Shown: in pieces, positions 32,331 to 38,819 of the stretch
Layout of the letters: every line of letters starts with the position of its first letter
Position numbering within the stretch: the first letter of the stretch is position 1
From: Xanthobacter autotrophicus
GTDB taxonomy: Bacteria; Pseudomonadota; Alphaproteobacteria; Rhizobiales; Xanthobacteraceae
Length of the DNA stretch: 52,362 nucleotides
Assembly (NCBI RefSeq): GCF_030015065.1
Contig: NZ_JAIVFN010000014.1
Location: 1-52,362 of the forward strand
Direction: 5' to 3'
Notes under the pieces: generated by a model
What the model was told of the DNA's origin: nothing
Database searches by the model: none
What the model saw: only the letters and a program-made list of their open reading frames with translations
Position numbers and translations under genes: made by a program

Positions 32331-33273
32331 GCCGACCTCCCTCTGCATAGCGGGCGAACCGCAGCGACGCCTGTTCCAGCAGCTCCGGCGTCATCGACAG
32401 GTAGACCTTCGTGCCCTCCAGATCGGCGTGACCGAGATAGGTGGAGAGCACCGGCAGCAGCCGTTGCACATCGGCGCCCTGCCGATACCAGCTCGTCAGG
32501 CGATGGACCGCGAAGCTGTGCCGAAGGTCGTGCAGGCGCGGGACCTTCCGACCACCTGCCGCGCGGTGGATCCCGACGACGCGCCGCAGCGTGTCGAACG
32601 CGGCCTGCACGGTGCTGCTCGCGAGCCGAGTTCCGTCCTGGTTCGCCAAGAGCAAGGCGTTCTCGCCTTGGGCAAGCCCGCCGCGCCCACGCAGGGAGAC
32701 GTGTCGGTCCAGTACCGCTGCGAGCTGTGGTCCGACCGGAACTAGGCGGCTCTTGTAGAACTTCGTGGCCCGGATGGTCAGGACGGCGTTCGCCAGATCG
32801 ACGTCGGCCAACGTGAGCCGGGTCGCCTCACCAAAGCGTAACCCCGCCGCGTACAGCAGGAGAAGCAGGGTGCGGAACGTCACCGCATCCAGCTGGACCG
32901 CGCCGCGCCGGCTTGCCTCCACGGTCGCGGGATCGAAGAGGCGCGCAAGCTCATCGCGCGAGTAGATGTAGGGCGGTGCCCGAACGGGCGATCTCGGCGC
33001 GTCGACCGGCATGGGCGAGCGGGCCGCATGGCCGCGGCTGATCGCGTGACGCCAGAAGCCGGCAAGCGCATAGTACCTGTTCTCGCGGTGACGCGTCGGC
33101 GGGCCCTCTCCCGCGAGGTAAGCCAGGACCTGTCCCGTGGTGGCCGCGTCGCAGGCGGCATCGCCATCGGCATGGTCAAGGAAGCGGCGCAGCAGGTTCG
33201 CGCCGGTCGTGAACTTCGCGCCGTGAGCCCGTCGCCAGAGCACATAGCGTTCGATCGCCTCGCGCAGGATCAT
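32323..33273 (-). CDS. ritB: Tyrosine recombinase, second of the RIT trio
   Basis: A 316-residue recombinase. It starts ILREAIERYVLWRRAHGAKF. The catalytic part has Arg in AAGLRFGEATRL, H-x-x-R in HDLRHSFAVHRL, the late His in YLGHADLEGTKVY and the Tyr in that motif. The ATG at 33273 overlaps the ritA stop by ATGA, which requires coupled translation. Open frame continues upstream inside ritA but without recombinase features. It has no independent ribosome site of note. Confidence 0.9.
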   Translation of the reverse strand: MILREAIERYVLWRRAHGAKFTTGANLLRRFLDHADGDAACDAATTGQVLAYLAGEGPPTRHRENRYYALAGFWRHAISRGHAARSPMPVDAPRSPVRAPPYIYSRDELARLFDPATVEASRRGAVQLDAVTFRTLLLLLYAAGLRFGEATRLTLADVDLANAVLTIRATKFYKSRLVPVGPQLAAVLDRHVSLRGRGGLAQGENALLLANQDGTRLASSTVQAAFDTLRRVVGIHRAAGGRKVPRLHDLRHSFAVHRLTSWYRQGADVQRLLPVLSTYLGHADLEGTKVYLSMTPELLEQASLRFARYAEGGRHV

Positions 33274-34529
33274 GCCAGGCCCTCCAGGTCGAGAGCGGCC
33301 ACCTCGCGAAGCGCTGCGAGGTCGACCTTGGCGTAGATCGTGGTGGAGGACGGATCGCGATGGCCGAGGAAGTCCCCGATCACCTTCATCGATGTACCCT
33401 GATCCAGGAGGTGCTGGGCCGCCGCATGCCGCAGGGCGTGAGCCCCACGTCGTCCGGTGACGATGCCGATGCCGGCCAGCCGGTCGCTGACGATCTTGCC
33501 CAAGGCTCTTCGGTCGAGCGGGCGGATGGGCGCGCGCGTCGTGAAGAAGAGACTGCGGCCGAAGCCGGACGGCCGCGCCTCCCTGATGTAGCGCAGGATG
33601 GCGTGGCCGACGCCCTGCGACAGCGGCCACAGATGGGTCCGGCCCGGTTTCGGGCAACGGACCCGGAGCATGGCGTTCTCCCAGTCCAGATCGTCCAGCC
33701 GCAGCCCACCGACCTCTCCGGTCCGAAGCCCGTACCCGATGAACAGCATCAGGATGGCCCGGTCGCGCTTGTCGACCGGGCGGTCGCCCCCAACCGACGC
33801 CAGCAGGCGCACGACATCCTCGCGCCGCAGCCCCTTCGGCACGCCCTCGTCGGCCATGAAGCGGGGTGCCACGATGCCCGCAGCGAGGCCCGCTCGGCAC
33901 CAGCCGCGCATCTCGGCGTACAGGAAGAACGCCCTTAGCCGCTGCGCATAATCATGTCTCGTCCGGCGGCTCCAGGCGCCACGCTCGTGCTCCGCCGCCA
34001 TGGCATCGTCGATGTCGGCCATGCCGACGACGCTCAGCCGGACGCCTTTGGCAGCCAGCTGGCCGAAGAAGTGGTCGGCCGCCTTGCAGTAGCTTTGCAC
34101 GGTCGCATCGGAGAGCCCACGATCCCCGCGCGACCATCGTGCAAAGGCCTGGACCTCGCCATGATGCGGATGGCGGCAGTCGCCATCATCTTCGAGCCAG
34201 CCCAGAAAGGTGAGCCATCGAACACCGTTGCTAACGAAGCGGTCGCGCGTCTTGGGCGACGCGGCCCGATCGCACCGGCGTCCCCTCGGCTGCGCCCATA
34301 GCGCCGCGGCAGCCTCGATCCGTGACCGGCTCACCCGGTCGCCATCTTTAAGGTCCAGAAGGCGCACCAAGCTCAGCTGATCGTTGGCACACTTGCGCAA
34401 GGTTGATCGTCTCGTGCCGGTCGCCTTCAGATGAGCAAGGTATCGCTCCCGCTGCTCTGCGAGCGGCGCCGCCCGATACGGGTTGGCGGTGTGGGGGAAG
34501 AAGATGTCATCGAACACGCTGGCCTCCAT
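33270..34529 (-). CDS. ritA: Tyrosine recombinase, first of the RIT trio
   Basis: A 419-residue recombinase, longer than its partners because of an added N-terminal region (about residues 1-130) before the SAM-like domain (LSDATVQSYCKAADHFFGQL). The catalytic domain has Arg in GYGLRTGEVGGL, H-x-x-R in HALRHAAAQHLL, and the final His and Tyr in FLGHRDPSSTTIY. It is the promoter-proximal gene and starts 72 bases inside the right inverted end, so its promoter probably lies in that end. Confidence 0.9.
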   Translation of the reverse strand: MEASVFDDIFFPHTANPYRAAPLAEQRERYLAHLKATGTRRSTLRKCANDQLSLVRLLDLKDGDRVSRSRIEAAAALWAQPRGRRCDRAASPKTRDRFVSNGVRWLTFLGWLEDDGDCRHPHHGEVQAFARWSRGDRGLSDATVQSYCKAADHFFGQLAAKGVRLSVVGMADIDDAMAAEHERGAWSRRTRHDYAQRLRAFFLYAEMRGWCRAGLAAGIVAPRFMADEGVPKGLRREDVVRLLASVGGDRPVDKRDRAILMLFIGYGLRTGEVGGLRLDDLDWENAMLRVRCPKPGRTHLWPLSQGVGHAILRYIREARPSGFGRSLFFTTRAPIRPLDRRALGKIVSDRLAGIGIVTGRRGAHALRHAAAQHLLDQGTSMKVIGDFLGHRDPSSTTIYAKVDLAALREVAALDLEGLA

Positions 34530-34601
34530 GTTGTTGGAGGCTTGATCTTCCTGACGGAGCGGGGCGGCGGAAGCTATGTTGGTCGAAACCGCTCAGACAG
34601 G

Positions 34602-34686
34602 GATTATGTTGCGCAAGAGCTGACGATCGCTCGCAACACCGCCGTCCAGCGCGCGCCCGCAACATAACTCTCGGCGCAACATAATC
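34602..34686 (-). repeat. Right inverted end of the RIT element
   Basis: The reverse complement of the left end with about nine differences, and the same 85-bp length. It keeps GATTATGTTGCG at the outer edge, the second GTTATGTTGCGGG copy and the inner CGCAACATAATC. Most differences fall in the inner third, as expected if the outer sites are the recombinase targets. It abuts the right-arm primase fragment exactly as the left end abuts the left one. Confidence 0.85.
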
Positions 34687-34875
34687 GGTCCACTTGCCGG
34701 CGGGGCCTTTCGCGCTGTCCGTCAGCCGCACGAACATGGAGCGCCCGGGCGTGTTGCGAACATCGCCCACCTGCCAATAGTGCCCCTGCCTCTGGCCAGC
34801 GGAGAGATAATGGCTGCAGACGGCTTCCGCCTGCCTGCCGAGCCGTCGGGCGAGGTCATGCGCTGCATCCGACAT
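34687..34875 (-). pseudogene. Primase-like gene, 5' part only, cut by the RIT right end
   Basis: The 63 codons correspond to the left-arm fragment (HDLARRLGRQAEAVCSHYLS, YWQVGDVRNTPG) and end at the same TGGACC boundary, after which the frame reads into the RIT end. TTGGAGCGTCCCC precedes the ATG. The remaining two thirds of the gene, including the Toprim region, are missing. Confidence 0.8.
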
Positions 34876-34965
34876 GGGGACGCTCCAACAGAAAGGCCCG
34901 CCGTCCGGGCCATGCGACAGGGGGAGCGCGAGGCGACGGGCGGCGGGCCAAGTTGCCCGGGAGGA

Positions 34966-37029
34966 TTATTCGGCAGCGATCGGGGGAGAGATCGCTTCGG
35001 GCTCCTCACTATCGGCGAGGTCCTCGCTGTCGCCCATGGCCGTTGCGCCGTCCTTCTCCGCCGCCTCTTCGCCGGCGATGTCGCAGGGCTGGGTTCGCAG
35101 GGCTTCCGGGAGCCAACCGCTGTCGGCGAGGAGGGTTTCGGCCTCCCGCGCCATGTCGCCCTTCTTGAGGTGGGCGATCCGTTCCGCCGCGCGTTCCCCC
35201 TTCGCCTCGGTCACCGCCAGCAGGATGCGGGCCTTGGTGACCCGGCCGAGGAAGGTGTCCACGGTCGGCTTCCACCCGGCCGCCGCCATGTCGAGCGACA
35301 CCGCCTGCGCCAGCCGGTCGGCATGGGCAAAGGCGCGCGGACGCCGGTTCCAGGCCTCGTGCACGGCATTGACCGAGAGGCTCACCACATGGGCGAACAA
35401 GGCGGCGCGGCTGTCGTGCTCCCACCCGCTCAGGGTGTCCCAAAGTGTACCCGGCTCCTTGGGCAACGCCTTGGCCCAGCTCTCATGGCGCACGCGGATG
35501 GCCTCGGCCGAAACGCTGTCGTTGAGGCCTGGCGCCTGGGCGTTGAACGACACGCTCTTGAGATCGAGCTCGAGGCAGCTATCCGAGCCATAGGCGTAGA
35601 AGGCCTTCAGCGTGAGGGCGTGGACTGCGGCAAGGAAGGCCACATCGGGCTGCTCACCGAGCGCATGGCGCAGGCCGAGCGTCCGATGGGTGGTCAGCTC
35701 CGTGAGCAGCCGGTCGGAGATCGGCGTGAGGCCGTCTTCCTCCTCGGGCTCCGCAGGGGCATCGGGTGTGGCCGCCTCCTGGAGAGGAGTCGAGGGCATG
35801 GCAGACCCATCATGGCTCTCGGCGGGACGGTCTTGGTCCTCCTCGACGGGCACCTCGTCCTCGGGACGGACATAGCCCCGTTCCACCCGGAGCTTGCCAT
35901 CCTGCGCGATGCTGACGAATGCACCGGCACGAACGACCTCGGCAGGGTCGAACACGACGGGAGGCGCTTCGAAGGCCTCCAGCATCGCCTCGAGTTCGCC
36001 AAGGCGGGCGTCGGTCTCTTCGGGAAGCTCGTCGGCATCGGCATATTCTTCGGAGAGGCGATCGTATTCCGCCTGGGCGGTCTCTCGTGCGGCCTCCTCC
36101 TCCTCGGTCACCGGCGCGGGCTCGCCCCGCAACTGGCGCAGGCCGTAAGTGTGGCCATAGGCGAAGTCCGGCGCCACCTCGATCCACTTCCAGCCTTCAC
36201 TCCGGATCGCGTCGGCCTCGGCGGCAAGCTTCTCCGCCACCATCCGGTCGACGAGGGTTACGTCCTGCAGCCAACCGCCATCATCGCTCTGGAACAGGTC
36301 GCGCAGCACCGTGCCGCCGGCCGTCTCGTAGGCTTCGATGCCGATGAAGCGGGCCCGCTTGTCGCTGGCCCGAACCGCGCCTTCGGTCAGCATGCGCCGG
36401 ATGGCATAGGGCTGCTTGTCGTAAGTCTGGGCGAGACGCTCCAGCACCTGCTCCTGCCGCTCATGGTCGCCCGACACGGTGAATGCCATGAGCTGGTCGA
36501 GGCTGAGGCCATCCTCGGCGTAGGTGTCGAGCAGCTTTTGAGAAAGGGAGGCGAGCTTCAGCCGCTGCTTCACCACCGCGACCGAGACGAAGAAGGCGGC
36601 GGCGATCTCCTCCTCGGACTGGCCCTTCTCGCGCAAGGCGAGGAAGGCGCGGAACTGGTCGAGCGGATGCAGCGGCGCGCGCTGGACGTTCTCGGCCAGC
36701 GAATCCTCCTCGGCGATGCCGCCCTCCCGCACGATGCAGGGCACGGGCGCGGTCCGGGCGAGGCGCTTGCGCTTCACCAGCAGTTCCAGCGCCCGATAGC
36801 GCCGTCCGCCGGCCGGGATCTCGTACATGCCGGTCTCGACCCCATCCGCATCGATCACGGCTCGGACATTGAGGCCCTGGAGCAGGCCCCGTCGGGCGAT
36901 GTCCTCGGCGAGCTCCTCAATGGAAATGCCGGCCTTCACCCGGCGGACGTTGGACTGGCTCAGGACCAGCCTGTTGAAGGGGATGTCGCGGGACGACGAA
37001 AGGGTGATCTTCTGAACGGCCGTGGCCAT
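34966..37029 (-). CDS. ParB/RepB/Spo0J-like partition protein, right-arm copy
   Basis: A 687-residue paralogue of the left-arm protein. The first 180 residues are nearly identical (IPFNRLVLSQSNVRRVKAGI, IPAGGRRYRALELL, AENVQRAPLHPLDQFRAF and the SEEEIAAAFF helix-turn-helix). The acidic middle region and the C-terminus have diverged, with a net loss of 12 residues. ATG 37029 lies just after leader copy C; the frame extends further upstream without homology. Near-identity of the DNA-binding half implies both copies recognise the same site, while the variable part may differ in partners. Confidence 0.88.
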   Translation of the reverse strand: MATAVQKITLSSSRDIPFNRLVLSQSNVRRVKAGISIEELAEDIARRGLLQGLNVRAVIDADGVETGMYEIPAGGRRYRALELLVKRKRLARTAPVPCIVREGGIAEEDSLAENVQRAPLHPLDQFRAFLALREKGQSEEEIAAAFFVSVAVVKQRLKLASLSQKLLDTYAEDGLSLDQLMAFTVSGDHERQEQVLERLAQTYDKQPYAIRRMLTEGAVRASDKRARFIGIEAYETAGGTVLRDLFQSDDGGWLQDVTLVDRMVAEKLAAEADAIRSEGWKWIEVAPDFAYGHTYGLRQLRGEPAPVTEEEEAARETAQAEYDRLSEEYADADELPEETDARLGELEAMLEAFEAPPVVFDPAEVVRAGAFVSIAQDGKLRVERGYVRPEDEVPVEEDQDRPAESHDGSAMPSTPLQEAATPDAPAEPEEEDGLTPISDRLLTELTTHRTLGLRHALGEQPDVAFLAAVHALTLKAFYAYGSDSCLELDLKSVSFNAQAPGLNDSVSAEAIRVRHESWAKALPKEPGTLWDTLSGWEHDSRAALFAHVVSLSVNAVHEAWNRRPRAFAHADRLAQAVSLDMAAAGWKPTVDTFLGRVTKARILLAVTEAKGERAAERIAHLKKGDMAREAETLLADSGWLPEALRTQPCDIAGEEAAEKDGATAMGDSEDLADSEEPEAISPPIAAE

Positions 37030-37041
37030 GGGATGCTTCTC

Positions 37042-37090
37042 CGCGACGGGCGGCCGGAGAACCTCTCTCTCTGACCTCCAACCCGTCACG
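37042..37090 (-). promoter_or_regulatory. Structured 5' leader of the right-arm parB-like gene (copy C)
   Basis: On the minus strand CGTGACGGG pairs with CCCGTCGCG over nine positions including one G-T wobble. The inner part contains GGTC/GGCC and a GAGAGAGAGG purine run opposite TTCTCC. GGAG overlaps the foot of the stem and the ATG is 12 bases further on. It is very similar to copy B and differs at the outer stem in a way that preserves pairing. Confidence 0.68.
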
Positions 37091-37204
37091 AAGCACGGCG
37101 CCGCCCTCTGCCTCTGAAGACGGCGCCGCAGAACCGACAATCCGGAAACCTGGAACGACACGGAGCCAGAAACACGGCGATCCGCATCTCCGGCTTTGCG
37201 GATC

Positions 37205-38401
37205 TCAGGCGGCCCGGTCGAGGAGCTTCTTTGCCCGGGCCTCCAGATCGAGGCGAGCATCCTGATGCGGCTTGTCCCGCGCCACCGCTGTGATCCCCTG
37301 CACAAAGTCGAAGATACTCTCCGGCTTGCGGCCTTCCTCGGCGAGCACGGTGTCGATCACCTTCTGCGTCTCTGCCTTGGAGAAACCTTTGCGACGCAGG
37401 AACTCGGTACGGTCTTCATCGTTGCGCGCCACGATGCGCTCGCGCGCCGCCCTGATGCCGTTGACGAAGGGCATGGGCGAGGAGTTGGCGAAGCGCTCCA
37501 GGGCCGGCGCCGCCTGATGGGCGAAGCGGGAGGCGGCGTATTTGGAGTGGCGGATGGTGATCTCCTCGAAATCCTCCACGCCCCACAGGTTGCGGTTCTG
37601 GCAAACCGCCCGGAGATAGAAGCTGGCGATGCCCAGCGTCTTGGCGCCAACCTCCGAGTTCCAGCAATAGAAGCCCCGGAAGAACAGGTCGGGCGAGCCG
37701 TCAGGCAGTCGGCCGGCTTCAATGGGGTTGAGGTCGTCCACCAGGAACAGGAAGACGTCCCGGTCAGAGGCGTAGAGCGTGGTCGTGTCCTTGGTGATGT
37801 CGACGCGGGGATTGTAGATGCCCGTCGACCAGTCGAGCACGCCCGGCACCTTCCAGCGCGTGTCGCCGGTGCCATTGCCGGCGATGCGGCGCACGGCGTC
37901 CACCAGCTCATGGTCATAGATGCGGCCGTAGTCGGGACCGGTCACCGCCCGGAGTTCGACGCGCCCCTCCTCCACCTCCAGCGTCTTCACCTGCTCGGCG
38001 CGGTGCGACAGCAGGCCGTGCTGCAGGTTGATGCCGGCCAACGGTGCTGGGAGCTGACGCAGATAGGCGGCGGGCGCCCCGATGAGGCCCGCCAGCTGGC
38101 CGAAGCTCCAGTGGGTCGGGGCCACAGGCGCCTCCGCCCCGGGCAGCGCGAGCGTCAGCCGGTCCGGAGCCTCCCGGCTCGCCTCGACGCGGATGGCGGC
38201 GCTCTCCACGGTGCGCGTCCGGCTCCGGTCGGACCGCCCGCGCACCGCGCCATAGAGCTCAGACAGGGAAAGGAAGCGCTCGTCCGCCGGCCGGGAGAAC
38301 CACTCGGAGGACACGCGGCCGATCACCCCGCCGCGGTTCGCATCCACCCTGTATCCGCCTGCCACTTCCCGGCTCGTCTCTAGAACCTGAACCTCAGTCA
38401 T
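37205..38401 (-). CDS. DUF932 protein, right-arm copy
   Basis: A 398-residue paralogue of the left-arm DUF932 protein. It shares VSSEWFSRPADERFLSLSEL, WSFGQLAGLIGAPAAYLRQL, GNGTGDTRWKVPGVLDWSTG, FRGFYCWNSEVGAKTLGIAS and the final LDLEARAKKLLDRAA. The N-terminal 30 residues and several surface positions differ. ATG 38401 follows leader copy D. Keeping two intact diverged copies suggests both are functional. The gene is the outermost one of the right arm, 420 bases from the ndvB 3' end. Confidence 0.85.
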   Translation of the reverse strand: MTEVQVLETSREVAGGYRVDANRGGVIGRVSSEWFSRPADERFLSLSELYGAVRGRSDRSRTRTVESAAIRVEASREAPDRLTLALPGAEAPVAPTHWSFGQLAGLIGAPAAYLRQLPAPLAGINLQHGLLSHRAEQVKTLEVEEGRVELRAVTGPDYGRIYDHELVDAVRRIAGNGTGDTRWKVPGVLDWSTGIYNPRVDITKDTTTLYASDRDVFLFLVDDLNPIEAGRLPDGSPDLFFRGFYCWNSEVGAKTLGIASFYLRAVCQNRNLWGVEDFEEITIRHSKYAASRFAHQAAPALERFANSSPMPFVNGIRAARERIVARNDEDRTEFLRRKGFSKAETQKVIDTVLAEEGRKPESIFDFVQGITAVARDKPHQDARLDLEARAKKLLDRAA

Positions 38402-38411
38402 GGGACCAAAC

Positions 38412-38461
38412 TCCGTGACGGGCGCCGGAAGCCTCTCTCCCGATCTTCAACCCGTCACGGA
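38412..38461 (-). promoter_or_regulatory. Structured 5' leader of the right-arm DUF932 gene (copy D)
   Basis: On the minus strand TCCGTGACGGG (38461-38451) pairs perfectly with CCCGTCACGGA (38422-38412) over 11 bp. The inner stem CGGGAG pairs with CTTCCG around the loop AGAGG. Compared with copy A the outer stem has G-C where A has A-T, a compensatory change. CGGAG at the foot of the stem is the ribosome site for ATG 38401. Confidence 0.7.
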
Positions 38462-38488
38462 AATCCGATCCAACCTCTCGCTCTCGAC

Positions 38489-38819
38489 AATGCGGTCGGA
38501 ACGCCGGCCGAATACCGAAGAGCGTCTCGCTCGGGTGGATGGTATCCCGCCGGATTGACGCGTGAGGGAGCGAGGCTGTCACTGCCTCGGGAGCGCCATA
38601 AGCAGAAGTTCGCTGCGGTGAGGGCGAACGGCCGGTATGGGGCCGACAGCGGACAGTCCGGTATTGGAAACTTCGCACGATAAGCGGACATGTCGCCGAT
38701 GACAGTCGTGGGCAGGAACTGACCCAAAGCTGACGTCCGGAACGTCTGGTCTCCGGCACCAACCTGCGCAATGTAACCTTCTGATCCAGCTCGCCATTGC
38801 GTAGAGGTTGGACGTGACA
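38489..38819. other. Intergenic region between the right arm and ndvB
   Basis: About 330 bases with no credible gene. Fragments such as AAGCAGAAGTTCGCTGC and ATAAGCGGACATGTCG resemble degenerate non-coding filler often seen in rhizobial genomes, and a related ATAAGCGACCATTCCG occurs at 20490-20505. The ndvB stop lies at the end. No clear terminator was recognised. Confidence 0.35.

Larger units (their letters stand above)
30156..34686 (-). mobile_element. RIT element (three tyrosine recombinases in trio) with a primase-like passenger
   Basis: A 4531-bp unit bounded by 85-bp inverted ends. It carries three overlapping tyrosine-recombinase genes transcribed leftward, the defining trait of RIT elements, and in addition one complete Toprim primase-like gene in the opposite direction. 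RIT elements described before usually consist of the three recombinase genes and end repeats, so the passenger is unusual. The flanks on both sides are the same primase gene 5' end facing inward, so this is not a simple insertion into one gene. Confidence 0.85.
34687..38488 (-). repeat. Right arm of the large diverged inverted duplication
   Basis: The inverted counterpart of 26350-30155, 3802 bases long against 3806. In its own direction the order is DUF932 gene, parB-like gene, primase 5' part, RIT end. Both arms end outside at the same GTCGAGAG(T/C)GAGAGGTTGG motif. The duplicated blocks differ by many substitutions and by an indel of 12 codons in the parB-like gene. Confidence 0.85.

Noticed and set aside
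34780-37074. 764-codon plus-strand frame over the right-arm parB-like gene
   Set aside because: Mirror of the parB-like codons in the complementary frame. A similar antisense frame exists opposite the left copy at 28291-29931, as expected from codon bias.
26350-38488. Assembly artefact producing a false palindrome
   Set aside because: The arms differ throughout at DNA and protein level and by an indel of 12 codons, so they cannot be the same molecule read twice.
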